Source: Bryopsis sp. KO-2023
Lineage: Eukaryota; Chlorophyta; Ulvophyceae; Bryopsidales; Bryopsidaceae
Reading direction: 5' to 3'
DNA: 64,000 nucleotides
Assembly (NCBI GenBank): GCA_030272585.1
Contig: BSYQ01000009.1
Coordinates: 496,001-560,000 of the forward strand
A model generated the notes under the pieces. That model was not told the origin of the DNA. It made no database searches and saw only the letters and a program-made list of their open reading frames with translations. How positions within the stretch are numbered: position 1 is the first letter of the stretch; each line of letters starts with the position of its first letter. Both the position numbers and the translations under genes were made by a program. Positions 1 to 12,944 of this stretch are shown piece by piece.

Positions 1-1539
1 AGCGAAGCATCCTTGCATTATCAAGAAACCTCCAATTTTTAATTGTGAAATTCATGTGAAGTCAGGGGTATGAAGTTGTTGCAGTTGTTAGGTTTGCTGG
101 TGTTGGGAAGGCCCTTGAAAGTTGGCATTCAAGGTTTTAATACTTGGAAGAGCAAAAAATGTGTCACAGCAGTTTACTGTTGAGGTTCTGTATGCATCCA
201 TTCAAACCTACGGAAAACAAATGTAAAAGAAAATGAAGTAATTTAAAATAAATAAATTCTGGGTAGCCTGTTGTATGTGATATACAATGCATAGTTGGAT
301 GATTATTTGCGGAATATTCTATGGTGTGTTGGAAGTCTCCTTTGCCGGCCAGGTATATCCGAGTTCAAGGTGTTAACTTGCTTCGGGTTTTTATGTCAGA
401 AATATGCATGTGTCTTTATTTTGGTCGTGTTTTTGTCAGAGAGCGATCCATTGGAGTGGCCGGGTCCCAGGGCATGGCCTGTGGGAGTTGCAGTTGGAAG
501 CTTCTTTGTTTTCTTGGCTCTGTTTCAATCTCTTTTTAAGTTCCAGTGAAACGGTCAGATTCTTTTTGGCATTTGATTCTTTGTACGCATCCAGTCGCCC
601 TTTTGAACACCGAGATGCTCGATTTAATCATCATTGTTTTTTTTTTACTTCTTCTATTCCCATTTGATTAGCAATCAAATGGGTTAAAATGAGCAAAGAG
701 AACTGAGATAGGTGGTGTGGGCCGCTGAAACATTTTGTGGAGAGCTCGGTGCAAGGCTCCAAGCAAGGAAGTTACTCTGGCACCCCTCATTTTCTTGTGA
801 TTGGGAGAGCCCCCTCCGAAGAAAAATCTCTGCCGACTTCGAAAGGTGTTTTTTCCACCCACAAAAGGGGGGAACAAATGTCCGTGCCTGCAGGTGTTTT
901 TGTTTCGACCTCTTCTTTCCCTAGTGTCTTTGGTTTCAGCATTGAGATCCACCCATTACAGGGCAGTGATCTTTCTCTTTACTTTATATATTGTTTAGAT
1001 TTGGGTTTCTAATATCTGGCAGATGAATGTCCACACAGCAACACAGCAGCAACGCTGTTTTGCTTTGTGAAAGGATAAAACGGATTCGTTGCATAGGAAA
1101 CACATTGGAAAGGCAACAGAAAGAGAGGAAAAGAAAGGAGGAAATAATCGATGGAACAACAGCCCAAATAATGCCGCAAAGAGCGCTCTCAAAGGCTGAA
1201 TCAAAGCGCGTTCATTACACGTCAAACTCCTGCAAACCAATCAGATATCCTACACGTTCCTTTGGCGCCGTCGTTTTTATGCCTTGCTGCAACATTTAAT
1301 GACAAAAAGAACTAGAAACACAACTGCTAGCTCCGCAAGCATCATCTGGTACGGTTTGACAGCTCTGCAGACGCCAGCTTAAGTCGAAGATCGCATTCTC
1401 TCAGCTGCCCTCGTGTTTCCATCAGCTCACTTTCAAGCTTTCCGATTCTGGACCGGCAGGGCGAGTGTACCTACGGACACCAGCATCCCAGCTGTAATTT
1501 CCTGAAGAAAAGTCAGCCAACAGACAAACACCGGCGTCT
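1..1539. other. Intergenic stretch, no gene recognised
   Basis: I see no exon with convincing amino-acid composition and matching splice sites on either strand. Short open frames exist but are antisense or overlapping alternatives of each other. The only structured element is a perfect hairpin at 659-683, listed separately. The right edge is the stop codon of the minus-strand coiled-coil gene, so the last few hundred bases probably hold its 3' untranslated region. Confidence 0.5.
659..683. repeat. Perfect 11-bp inverted repeat (hairpin)
   Basis: CCCATTTGATT is followed by a 3-nt loop (AGC) and its exact reverse complement AATCAAATGGG. It lies in non-coding sequence. No adjacent gene end explains it, so it could be a chance palindrome, a protein-binding site or a remnant of a small mobile element. 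Confidence 0.6.
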
Positions 1540-4500
1540 TTAGAAAGATTCAAGACCGAGCCCACGAACCTCAACAGGTGTCTCAGTGATCGACAGAGCA
1601 AGGTTTTTGCTGGCTTCCATCATGGCTTCGGCGTTTTGGCGGAGATGGCATCGCAATTTGGAAAGACTCTCTGTCTGTTCAGCTTTGGGCATGCTGGGAC
1701 CCTGCCATCCAGATTCAACGACACGGGTGACCTCCTTCTCATCTACGAAAAGACTCAAAATCCTGAGCACATAACCGCTGCCAGCTAGAGGCAAAAAAGG
1801 GTTTCAGATGCCGAGCAGCGTTCGACCTCACGTTCAAGCACATCCAGACGCTTTTTCGAAGCTTTGACATCCACAAGAAGATGCGCGTTCTCGTGCTTTA
1901 AACCCACAATTTCCCTGCTTTTTCTGTCCAATTTTATGGTTAGCGCTTCAACATGCCGTTGGAGCACCTCCAGCTCCGCGTCTCGCGTCATCAAGGGTTG
2001 CTCTGTCGTCTAATAGTGTGCAAGAGCAACAACTTGATGCACGGAACAGTGTAGGATCGAAAAAAAGTTGTTACCAGAATGCGCTCGAATGTTACGCACC
2101 CGAACGTTCCTGAGGTCATTCCGTACACTCTTCAACTGCCTTTCGGCTTCAGACAAGGCGGCCTTCAGCTTGTGCACTTCGACTGTTGCAAAACGATCAC
2201 AAGCGTCAAAATTCGGACATCGAAATCTTTGCCAGCAAGGGGGTGACTTAGGGATGGCTACCTTCGAGAAACTCTGCCCTGTTCCTCCATTTCTCCTTGG
2301 CGGCTTCTGTTTCCTGCATCTCTACTTGAGCATGATTCATGCATCGATCTAGTGCGTCCTTTTCTTCCGTCAAGTCGTGCACTCGACGGGCGAAGTCCTG
2401 CTCATGACCGCGAGCCTCGGTAAGATTTTCTCTGAAACCACAAGTGCTGGTGATCATTTTCCAACGATGCTGTGGGGTAGTTCACCACTCAAACTGTGAT
2501 AGCTCCCAAGTAATTCACTCAGCGTATCCTACCTCAGATCGTGGTTTTCCAGCTCCAAGGCGTGGAGGGCCTCTGTTGCTTGCAGGGTCGCAGACGCATT
2601 GTCAGAGATTAGGTGTTGGATACAAGGATCGGGCGACCGTCTTGATTCCAGCGACAGAAGACTGAGCTGGGCGATAGCTTCATCTTTAGCTTTCACGACG
2701 TCCTCCAAATCCTTCACTCGCTCTTCAGACGACTGCATCTTCCTCTGAGTATCATCTTGTGCCTTCACAAAGATTAACCGTTGGAACATGCGTGCTTTCA
2801 GAATATCACGCCCAAATCCAGAGTCCCAGCATAATACCCACAGCGAAAAGAGTCCACCTCACTACTGTACCTTCAATGAATCAGAAAGCTTTGCTTCGAC
2901 TCTCGACAGTCGTGCACGCCAGTCAGCTTCTACACAGGATATCCGTGTGTCGTTTTGCGCCTCGATGTTCTTCAGGGTCTGCGCGAACTGTTCCAGTTTG
3001 TTCACCAAGTCCTCCTTGGCTAAAGTGCTGGAATTATCAATAAGGTCCTTGGGTCCAATATCATCTGATTTATTCGTATCGAGCTGACCACTGCCCCCTT
3101 CAATCGTGCTTACTTTTCCATCTACATTGTCATTTTGCCCACTTTCTCCATCCTTCGTAGTTCCAGTTTGGATTGTTCCACCCGCCGAGTTTTTTGGATG
3201 TGTTGGCACTCGGAATGAAACGGGGACGACATCGTCAGGTGAATCAGGTTCTGGAGAGCGAGAAAATCTGTGTGGAACGTCGCTCCATCCACCTGGGCTG
3301 TCTTGCCGTGATGGGCTTGGTAATCCCCCTTGTGGAGACAAGCGAAAATCTGCGCGGCTTTGTTCTTTCGTCGTGATGGGAAAATTGACAGAGTTCCCTT
3401 CCAAAAGCGTGGCCTCTGGGCCAGTTTCCATATTTACGCAAGCTGAGCATCGCTTGGGAGAGCTTTCATTTCGACGATGATGTACGCTAGGAGATTGAGA
3501 AAGTCCCGTGTTGTACTTGGGCGCTGAAAGCAAAGTATCCCTTGCGGTTCCGATTTGGGCATCGAGCCAGTCGACACCACCAGACACGTTCAAAAGTTCC
3601 CTCTCAGCCGTAACTGCACGCGTCTCGATATCTTGCAGTCTCGCCAAAAAAAAGTCATCTCTGACCTGCGGCAGTGGAAACAGATCGCTCGTTAATTCTT
3701 GAAGCAGAGGATGGAGTACGATTATCTTCAGAACGCAGTGTTCACTCGCCTTTTGCTGATGGTGCCATTTGATTTCCCTCTCTTCTTCTGCGCTCCTGAA
3801 ATTGTTGAGACTTTGTTCGACAGCGTTTCTGAGGCTCTCAATCTCTTTTCGAGTTTGGGTAGTCTCTAAACCTTGTTCGCCTGGGGTCCCGTGACAAAAA
3901 CAAACCCAATTCTAAATCAACGATTGGCAATATATCACCCTTGAAAAGAATAAAGTTTTTGCAGTACATACCAAGAGATTGGACTGCATCATTCACTGTT
4001 CTTTTCAGTAGATCGGCGTCCGCTTGGAACTTTTCCCCCATGCACTCAAGCTCAGCGAGCTTGGCATTTCTTTCAGCGATTTCTTGCTCAAGTTTTCGAA
4101 CTCCAGCCTCCAAATCTTGGAGGTCTCCATTCCTGGACTGACTGAAAAATCGTGCCTTCAATAAACTGAAAATTAATCTGTCCTGTTCAATTCAGTTGGC
4201 AATGTGCGCATGAGTTCGGAAGTACTAGGCAAATGAACTCATTCATGAATCATATGATGATGGTCACCTGTCTGAGTCTCCAAATTCAGAGCTTTCGCCA
4301 CTGGAAGAATTTTCTTCGATTAACAGTGCTTTCTGTTCCTTCAAAATCTGCAAATAATCCTCTCTTATTTCGAACCATGTTTATTTGATTACGGCGCTAA
4401 GAACACATGAATTTTTCTGTTTTTGAAACATATTGTGGGCTGTACCTCGCACATCAATTTGGCTTTTTTCTGCTCCTTCTTCAGCTTAGCCATCATTCGC

Positions 4501-5170
4501 TGACGTTTTGTGCCTTCCTCGTTCATTTGGTTCTGGAGGCCCTCCACAACCTAACAAGCAGAGAAAGTATTCTGTCAAACAGTGCAATTCATAACTGGGA
4601 TAACATTTCAGCACATGGTAGGGAAGACCTAATACGAAATTAATGTGCTGGTAGTGAGCAATGAATTCGCCTTGAGGAATCGAACAGCAAAACGGTTGGA
4701 CCAACTCACAGCCATCGCCTTCATGAGCTCCTTTTTCTCTGCAGCCATTTTCCCTTTCTTCTGCGTCACCTGCCCATACTTAATCGGTCAACTTTCCGAC
4801 ACAGACTCTGTATTGCGAGTGCAAACCCTAGAACTTGTTCTTCCTTATCAAAACTGCCAAACAGAGCTTTGACTCTACGGTTTCTCGGCAATCCAATTTT
4901 TTTGTTGCGCCGAGGAGAAAGTCAAGCCTCGGCTCTAGGCAAATATCGTGAGTGACTGCTTACAGAAACATTTCCTTCCTTGGCCTGTCGCTGGCCGTTG
5001 GACGTCTGTCGTGCGATACGCGACTCAAATGCGGCCGCCGCCAGCGAGCTCCCAGGTGCAGCTCCATTTTTTGGTGTTCCTTTTGACTTTTTGGAAACGG
5101 TACTTGAGCCCGTTGAATTCTTTCGCACCAAGCGGCTGCGATTCGCGGCAGGCTTGCCTTTCGTCGCCAT
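1540..5170 (-). CDS. Coiled-coil protein, 854 aa, 11 exons
   Basis: Exons in transcript order: 5170-4964, 4769-4710, 4550-4446, 4347-4268, 4165-3972, 3865-2871, 2762-2533, 2431-2262, 2182-2075, 2002-1832, 1784-1540. All splice phases agree and the sum is 2565 nt. The first ATG (MATKGKPAANRSRLVRKNS) opens a basic Ser/Lys-rich head. Most of the rest is Glu/Lys/Leu/Gln-rich heptad-like coiled coil (for example VVEGLQNQMNEEGTKRQRMM, residues ~90-110). The 995-nt central exon carries a Ser/Pro-rich, probably disordered stretch between coils. The last intron would be only 47 nt, the least certain junction. No catalytic domain is visible. Such proteins are usually cytoskeletal, basal-body or tethering factors, but I cannot name a family. 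The gene ends LGLESF then TAA. Confidence 0.8.
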
Positions 5171-6846
5171 CGTGATGTTCTTTTCTTTAGGAGAAGTTTA
5201 GCGTCGACGGAGATAATATGCACGGTGCCCACCGGTAGTAGCACGCCCTTCAAACTGGTGTGCGTCGCATACCAGACGACGGCATGTGCTTTGAGCCATC
5301 TGTACCAGTTCACTTGAGTATCTTGGAAGAAATTTGTTGTGTTGGGTTGCCGAGAAACCCAGACGGCCTCATTTTTCTGTGATTCTCTGGTCACAACGCT
5401 GTGGACGCTGGTGTGGGTGGCGGGCTGATACGATATATCGGGCACAATATACGATATACGATATATCTTATATAAGGGCACAATGGGCCCGATTGCATTC
5501 TTATCTGGAAGGGCATGGTTCAGAACGGGTGGGCACTGTGGTGGGGAGCAAAATTGGGATGTCGAAGCGCTAGCGCTGGGCATAGGCAAGCATCTTTACG
5601 GCACCGTCCAGGATCGAGTGTCTTACGGCACTTGGCTGCAAGGGTGGGCACGAAGGGAGCTCATGTCTTACACGATATTTTCGATATGCTGATAGTATTT
5701 CAATACTGTCGTTGTCTGAGGCCCATCAACGGAGCCCTTTTATTATGAATGAGGCCATACTTTCATCTTCTGGGGACCAAGAACAACAAACAAACTGAAA
5801 GCTGATGAATGATCCCCGATGATCGATTCAGTGCTGATCTGAACAAAATTTCTGAAGATTGCATAGTGGCGGGTGGTTTGTTGGAATATGACCCATGCCC
5901 ATTGCAAGCAAGCAATCCACAATCGGGCTGTCGTTTCCCTGTTAGTGTATGCATATACTAGGATTGGACAACAGGATCGATCATTCGCCTCCAAGGTAAT
6001 AGGCTACGTACCACCAGAATCAGAGTGGTTTTCATCCTGCTTCAGGACCTGGCTTCAAGGATTGGACAGGGACAAAGAAAGTGTGGCAGAGGGATCTCCA
6101 GGATGAAACACATTTCTTAATCTGTTTTCCTATTACATCACACAAAATGTCCCGTGGGTTCCTTAGTCAGTGGGAAGGCAGCAGAGAAGGAGCACAAGAA
6201 GTGGTGGAGGAAGGAGAGGTTTTCAACTGAATGACTCAGAACTGCGTGTGGACCAGCAACTAGGAGATGGACACTCACAAACCATGAAACAAAATTGATC
6301 CTGCTCTGCCCTACTTGTTTTTACACCCAGATCATACACACAGCTACAAACATTGCACCAAAAACCACCTTAGGAACAACATCACCTTCAAATATAAAAC
6401 CTGCCCCAATGGAAATCAGAATCTCCAGTGTGCATCCCTATAGCAGAGAACCTTACAATGGAATGAACACGGCCTATTTCCACTCACCCAGATATGAGGT
6501 GTAAATTAACCCCCTTTCCAGTCAATTCCCCCGATTTTTTTATCAGAAACACGGTCAAAATTCCCCCTCACAGTCCACCCACCAAAAACACAAACAAAGA
6601 GCATCGTAAATATACATATGAACATAGAGAGAGAGAGTGGCTGGGAGGCAGGAGCAACAAATCTCGAGAGGAAGCAAAAAACTCCACCAAACAAAACGAC
6701 ACGGAACCATCCATCAGTGCAGTGCAGTGCGATTTCCACCATACACTATTGCCTGCCAATTGTGGGCGAAGCACCATGTACTGCTTTTGCGGAATTCTGT
6801 CTTTTTTCATTGGTTATTCCAGCACATATCCACCTGTCTTCGAACC
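5171..6846. other. Intergenic region with CGATATAT-type repeats
   Basis: No gene is supported here. At about 5428-5475 the sequence holds several near-copies of CGATATAT/ACGATATA (gatacgatatatcgggcac, then acgatatacgatatatc), with further CGATAT motifs near 5670-5690. They may be an AT-rich promoter element for the coiled-coil gene starting at 5170, which reads leftward from here, or simple-repeat decay. The rest is unremarkable. Confidence 0.4.
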
Positions 6847-8194
6847 TCATTGACAAAGCCTCTTCCGTGTCAGAGATGACAAGTCTTTCTTGCCACCGGT
6901 GGCTTTCAATTCTTTCATGGGGCCGAGTTTCAATGAAGCCAAATTCTTCAAGCCAGCAAGATCCACCATCCTATTTCCGCTGATCGGAAGCTCAGATAAA
7001 TCCAGAGCAGCCAATCGAGAAAGACCGGACAAGTATTTCAATCCATGGCGCCCCATTTGGGGACACCCAAGATGCAATTCCGTGAGTCTGGTCAATCCAG
7101 CCAAATTCGACAACCCTTCGCTCTTCAGCTCCAACCCAGACAGACTCAGCACCTTCAAATTCTTGAGACATGCGATCCCTGATAGGCCTGCATCCGTGGT
7201 TCGAGAGGATGTGAGTGCCGTAAGGTTGGGAAAGATATTGGTGATGCGTCCAGCCACGGATTCGCTGTCCAATTCACAACGGAGCTCTTGTATGCTGGTC
7301 CCCACGGCTGCACACCAGTGCTTGTTGACTAAGCGCATGTGCTTGAGGGTTTTCTTGGACATCGGTTCGTCCGCCTTTGTGAGATGCACTATGACTGACA
7401 TGGCATCGTGGGGAAGATCGCCCCAACTGACTACGATCCCATCTCCACTGCACTGAAACCATTCAAAAAACACGGTTGAATTTGTGGAACAAAAACAACA
7501 GATGATGGGGTTGGGATCGATTCTTGATTTAAAAGTGTTGTGCATTCAGAAATCTTTGGTGCTGTTGTTTTGACTAGTCTATTTTGCCTTAGTGGATAGT
7601 AAAGTAAACCTTATTCCACTGGTGAAATTACTGACAAGCAATCCTTGCAGATGTGGAACCCTGTTTTTGACATTACCTTCTTCGGTTCACTTTCTACTGG
7701 GCTTGAGGAACTGACTTTGTGAAATGCAACAGAGGTGGTCTGAAAAGTGACGTTTCTCTTTCTGCAACGTCTGGGGGTTTCTAAAATTTTGAGCTCAGCC
7801 TTGAACTGGAAATTGAACGAACCCTCCTTGGATGTGGTGCAGACCTCTGAGAAACTGATCAGCAAAAACAAAAACAAAACGCCGCCTCACAAACACTCCA
7901 GAAGGGCAATTTTTGCAAGAAACCCAAGGAAAATTATTTAAACCCAAGGAAAAACAAGCATGGAAAAACTGCACAGCGTTTTCGACATAAGCTATTCACT
8001 GCAGTTCGATATTTACTCAACCCTAACACCAGCTGAACGCTACCAGGAAAAGAAAGGAAACGCTGTGAGTGTTTCTCAGAAAAACCTAATATGGGAACCT
8101 GCCAAATTGAAAAAAAGGATAATTCGTACTTGAATGCATGCTTCTGTTCGAAGGCAGCGGGTCCACCAAAGAATGTGAATGTCGTTTCAGCCAT
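6847..8194 (-). CDS. Leucine-rich-repeat protein with F-box-like region, 289 aa
   Basis: Three exons join in phase 0: 8194-8099 (starts MAETTFTFFGGPAAF), 7844-7677 and 7452-6847. The C-terminal ~130 residues are leucine-rich repeats of the RNI/cysteine-containing type: NLTALTSSRTTDAGLSGI, LKVLSLSGLELKSEGLSNL, LTELHLGCPQMGRHGLKYL, LAALDLSELPISGNRMVDL and a final LASLKLGP unit. Just before them lies LPHDAMSVIVHLTKAD, then KHMRLVNKHWCAAV, which resembles the two halves of an F-box (Leu-Pro start, helical 'LVNKxW' end). By family analogy it would bridge SKP1 to an SCF ubiquitin ligase and bind substrate through the LRRs. That role is inference. The N-terminal 88 residues match nothing I know. The second exon's acceptor (CAGAG) is the weakest junction. 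Confidence 0.75.
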
Positions 8195-9178
8195 TTCACT
8201 GGCAGGTAAGTCTTGCAACACAGAGAAAACACTTTCTTCATCATTCCATGCACTGATGCAGTCATCATCGTTTTCTTTTCAACAATTTCTCTAATGGAAA
8301 GCTCCTGGCAAAACGATAAGGGGGGGGCATCAGCCTATTTATCATTTTGACACAGTGTTGCCTGGCTGACAGAAGACCTCAGAGGAGCAATTCACCAAGT
8401 GCCAATTCCAATTTTCAGCTCACAGCATCACCAACACACGGCTGAAAATGAATGCACAATCCCTCAAACATTTTTCCTCCATTGTAACTATAAAACACTC
8501 ATGCTGATGCTAATTATAATCCAAACTGTGTACTTGAAACTAGGTAACCCTCAGGATGAACACCCCCACATAATCCACAGCAATTTCAGGAAAACCACCA
8601 ATCGCAAGACGCCACATCCTTGCATTACGCTATTATTACCTTACAAATTTCTCGATCCTAACGTGAGCTAAGATCACGGTCGGCAACACGAATCCTCCGT
8701 GCGGCCAGCTGGTTTCCTTCTCTTCCTGGAAAAGGCCGATACAGCGCGGCACGCCTCCTGCGGTCTATTCAATCCCCCCTCAGCGCCGTTTACCCAGCAA
8801 CCGTTCAACCGATCGGTTCTATGCAAATTTCAGCCCGAAAATATTTCACTCTGTTGTTGGAAAACTTCACACAGTGTGAGATATTTCAAGGTTCTGGCCC
8901 CCGTCCCATCAGCTTACGCAGCTTCGCCTCACTTCCCAGATCTGCCCCAAAATCGAACAGTCATTTGGATTTGGCTGCTCCCATCTCACCAACCGCCCCC
9001 AGTTTTCAGCAGACCCCAGTTTTCCCCATCAAACAGCCAACCAGCCCCCCTTTCCTCGAATCCCTCGACCATGATACCTCTCTTGGGTGGTGGTCCAACC
9101 CACAATAGTTCCCGCATATTCGTTTTCTCGAAAGCGCACACCGCGAGGCTGCACAGTTTTGGGATTTCTCAGTGTCGA
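8195..9178. other. Divergent intergenic region
   Basis: This is the space between the divergently transcribed LRR gene (leftward, ATG at 8194) and the J-domain gene (rightward, ATG at 9179). It probably contains both promoters and 5' leaders. An open frame upstream of 9179 is in frame with the J-domain gene, so an earlier start (for example the ATG at about 9071) cannot be excluded. No TATA box or other element stands out. Confidence 0.4.
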
Positions 9179-12012
9179 ATGGCGGTGGCCTCCCCCATGT
9201 CCAGATCGTGCGGGCGGTGGGGGAAAAGAGTGAGATTGAGTGACCCAAGGCTTGGATTTTGTCGGTCATTGGGAGATCACGATGGGGATGTTGAATTGGA
9301 CAGAGATTTCATGGAGGCCTTAAATGAGGTGAAAGTGTTTCCCAATTTAAGGTGAACTTCTTGATCGAGATGTGTGAATGCATCATTTTTCTTTCTTTTT
9401 ATTACATTTTTTGCTGATGCTGTTAGTGAAAATACAGCGAAATCACTAGGCTTGGATTCAGCCTGCGAATGTGGAATTTCCGTCATGGAAATGCAACACC
9501 AGTGTAGTTTCTTTAAACACACGATGAAGTTCGATATCGATTTCTGTTTGTCAGACCTGGAAACCCTGGCAATGTAAACGGTGCAGGTTTGCAACAAAGT
9601 GCTGGGGGTTATGATGGAAAATGATGAGGCAAAGGCCAGGGAAGTGTCCGAAGAACTGGATTCCATGAAATCATGGTTGCTTGTGGAGAAAGATTTGAAA
9701 ACCGTTCATTTCCTATCTATTCTTCAGGTTGGATTCCTGTCAACGCCTCTGCGAATGAGTGACATGTTCAATTCTATGTTGAAAAAGACACATTTTTCGA
9801 TTAAGGGTTGCTAATGGGAAAGCCATTGTTTGAACAGGGACTGTTGGTCCATACAGTGTTGAAGGAAACGAGCGATTTGAAGGGTGTTTACTTGGATGCA
9901 TTCAACCGGATATGCAATACTGCACAGGTATATATCGCCCTGACGGTCCATATATCGATGCTGAAAGCTTCATGAATGAATTGAGCCATCATTCAAGTTT
10001 AATGAGTATGTTTGGTAAATCTTGGAGTGTTCTTTTTTTTTCGTCCCCAGAGCAGTGACTGGCAACTCGCGGAAGAGGGCAAATCTCCTGAAGTCAACAA
10101 TGAACCTCGATTTTCAACATGGGAAGAGGCGTTTGAGGGGAAAAAAACAAAAAGCCCCCAAAACAAGGTCTGCAACAAATCAACTGGAACACTTTTCGAC
10201 CAAATACTTTTATTAAGCTATATTTCATTTGTATTGTTTATTTATTTATTCTTATTTATCTATTTTTTGGGGGGGAGAAATTCGCACGCCTGACAAGTTT
10301 CTGTGCACCAAATCCATGATCATATTTTTTTCCCTTCCTTCTTAAATCACCTCTCACTATCAACTTTCTTGTCGCCCAGTTTTTATTTGTGCTTTTCATT
10401 TTGATTGAATAATCAGCTGTTTCTGAAACCTTTTTTTTTAGGTGTGTGTGTGTGCGGGGGGGGGGTTATTCTTTTCCAGCAGAATAAACACCATAGTAAT
10501 ATATTGGGTGTGCTGTTTTCAGGGGTCTAGCAAAACTGCCAACGGTGGCCCAGCTGAGAGAGGACTGTATGACATCCTAGGAGTTGGTGTTGATGTGGGT
10601 GGAAAGGAGCTCAAATCTACATACAGAAAACTGGCACTGAAATTCCACCCCGATGTAAACAATGATCCAGGGGCAGAAGAGAAATTCAAATCGATCTCTC
10701 AAGCTTACGGTAGGATTGCTTTGTTCTTTTCTTTTCAATTTTATTTTCTTTGTTCAAGGGGGGGATGGGGAGGGCTCCTTTTGAGAATTTGCAGGTGATG
10801 TTTGTTGATGTAGGCATGTATTTTACCAACAGCACCTGTGATAACAGGTGCATTCAGAACCGTCAGTATCTTACTCACCCAAAAAAGAGAAAAAAAAAAT
10901 AGTTAATTGGAATAAAATGTAAGATGAAGTATCTCCACCGGTGTATGCCCCCTAAAAACTCTCTTGTAGCCCCAGTCTTTGTTGCATCTGTGACAGCTGA
11001 TTTTTGCATTTCTTTCACCAGATATTCTTTCGGATGAAGTGTCCCGAAAACTGTACGATAAGTATGGATTGGACGGGATGCAAAACCAAGTGGGGGCCAA
11101 TTCAGGGCTTGGAAATTCCGACAGATTTTGGAACGAATTCAAGCCTTTCAAAAAGGAAAACAAACGAACTCGGGCAAGGGATGCATCCAGGTTTGTGTAT
11201 ACAATGTATTTACTGTTGATGGCAGTTGCTTTACAGGAAAAACTTGGTTCATGATAAATTCACTGAAGGATTGTCAGCTCCACACAAAAATTCCAGGGAA
11301 AACCGCTTCACACCAAGATAAGAATATCAAATGCTGGTCAACCTAGTTTTTTTTGTCTCAACAGCAACTTCGATGCTCAGGGGGCCGGTGATCGACAGCC
11401 GATGGCTGGGGACTTGGTTGAGTATCCCTTGAGCGACATCATCAAGGAAGAATTGATGGATGGGCGAGTGAAAGGGGTCGGGCTGTTGGTGGGCAGAAAC
11501 ATGGACAGAGGGGATGCCCACACTTTGCCAAAAGACCAGCTGGATTTGTGCGAAATCGAACCTTTACGACAAGAGGAAGAGGGCTCCACAGCGTAAGTCA
11601 GTTGAGATCGTGTGTGCTTCACTCCAGACAGCTTTTCTTTGTTCCAGAGGTTTCACTCTTTTGAATTTAAAAAAAGAAAAATTGAAACACTGAAACTGCA
11701 GTGAGACCTCCACTCTAATTTAACCCTAGCCAGAAGCTTCAGGACGTTTCTCTTTCGTGAAAGTATTACATACTCATGGTTCAAATGATATGCACAGTGA
11801 AAATGGCTCCGTCAGTTGATATTGAGATTTTTTTTTCCTCTGAATACAGCTGGATCCCTGATGAACTGGGCTATTCGGCGTTTTGTCGACTGGGTGATCT
11901 CAAAATAATTCCTGTCAGTAGCTATGATCGACGATTTGACACCTGGGTTGTCGAAGCCGAATTGTCAGAGGGCTGTGGTGGTCCAGAAATCATGGAAGAG
12001 ATCATGTTGTGA
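9179..12012 (+). CDS. J-domain (DnaJ) co-chaperone, 414 aa, 8 exons
   Basis: Exons: 9179-9328, 9587-9727, 9838-9927, 10051-10167, 10523-10709, 11022-11190, 11365-11592, 11850-12012. The first four introns are phase 0 and every junction keeps frame. Residues ~176-240 form a J domain: LYDILGV, then [13 protein letters not shown] with the diagnostic HPD tripeptide for Hsp70 ATPase stimulation, then [20 protein letters not shown] split across an intron. No Gly/Phe-rich or zinc-finger region follows, so this is a type III (class C) J protein. The ~175-residue C-terminal region ([53 protein letters not shown]) looks like a family of plastid-directed plant J proteins I recall. The basic, Ser/Arg-containing N-terminus ([20 protein letters not shown]) could be a transit peptide. 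Organelle targeting is inference. Confidence 0.88.
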
Positions 12013-12944
12013 ATTTTTCCCTCGGATATATTCGCATATGATTGATTTTTCTTCTACATAGGGCTACGCATTGGTGGTTTCAGAAAAACAACGTGAAGCT
12101 GGTTTCATTCTCAATAAATACAAATGCATTCATTCGCACAAGCTTCTGGATTTTTTTTGGCATTGTTGATCTAGTTTTGGATTCGTCCAGGGTTTTGTTT
12201 GTGCTTTTTTTTTGCTTGGAGTTTTGGAATGCCTTCTTGGATGAATTGGGGGGAAAAGGCTATGGGTCATCTTTTTGTATGCACTTTCATTTTGATCTTG
12301 AAGAAAACACCTGAAAATATTTGAAGAAAACCATGTTTGTTTTTGTGTTCAATGATTCGTCTGTGTTGGGTTGCTGAAAACAATCCAAGAAAAACGAAGT
12401 ACACACTCCATTGATTGGATTCAGTAGATGGAGCCGTCAAAAAGCACACCCCCAAGCAGGCATCGATCGATCTTTCGCGAAAGAAGAAAACCAACAACTC
12501 GAAAGGGAATCCCAAGAAAATCCAGCAAAGCAAGAAAGTGGGTCAGAAGCAGAGCAAGGAATTCAATCTTCGTCAGGAACACAATCTCATAGTTGAATGA
12601 CTCTATTGCTGTGCTAAGTTAGCACTGCTAACAATCCGACATTGAAGCAAGAAAACTGAAAATCCGCAACAAAGAAAGCGCCAAGCGAAGACGGCAGGCA
12701 GCCGTCTTCGCCAAGAGACAATCCCTGAGAAATTGGGCTTTTCGTTTGGGGGGTGCAGCGTTTCGATTTCGAAATACATTTCATCATCATCATCATGAAC
12801 TTTGATTTCATTTGCCTCGCTGTATCCTGGCTTGCTCTTGTTACGACGACAGTTTCTGTTATTGCGGCGCACACACTTTCATCAGCGTTAGCTTTCGAAG
12901 ACTTTGAAAAAACACCGGAGAGGAGGAACTATGGAGAATAACAG
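12013..12944. other. Gap downstream of the J-domain gene; Lys-rich fragment unresolved
   Basis: It begins with the likely 3' untranslated region of the J-domain gene. At 12415-12600 a Lys/Gln-rich open frame (KKKTNNSKGNPKKIQQSKKV) has plausible composition. At about 12634-12750 another frame reads RNKESAKRRRQAAVFAKR, which looks like a basic nuclear segment. I could not link either to a start codon or to the following acidic gene by splice phase, so neither is called as a gene. A hairpin lies at 12685-12711. Confidence 0.35.
12685..12711. repeat. Perfect 11-bp inverted repeat, 5-nt loop
   Basis: GCGAAGACGGC, loop AGGCA, then GCCGTCTTCGC, an exact reverse complement. It lies between the J-domain gene and the acidic-protein gene. 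It is GC-rich and would be stable as RNA from either strand. Function unknown; it also lies inside a possible basic coding frame, which weakens any regulatory reading. Confidence 0.6.

Noticed and set aside
12415..12600. Lys/Gln-rich open frame that could be a small basic protein or an exon
   Set aside because: Composition is plausible, but two other frames over the same bases are also open, and no splice phase links it to a neighbour.
12634..12800. Segment RNKESAKRRRQAA resembling a bZIP basic region
   Set aside because: It has a stop just upstream in frame, no leucine zipper afterwards, and overlaps the hairpin; similarity is limited to basic residues.
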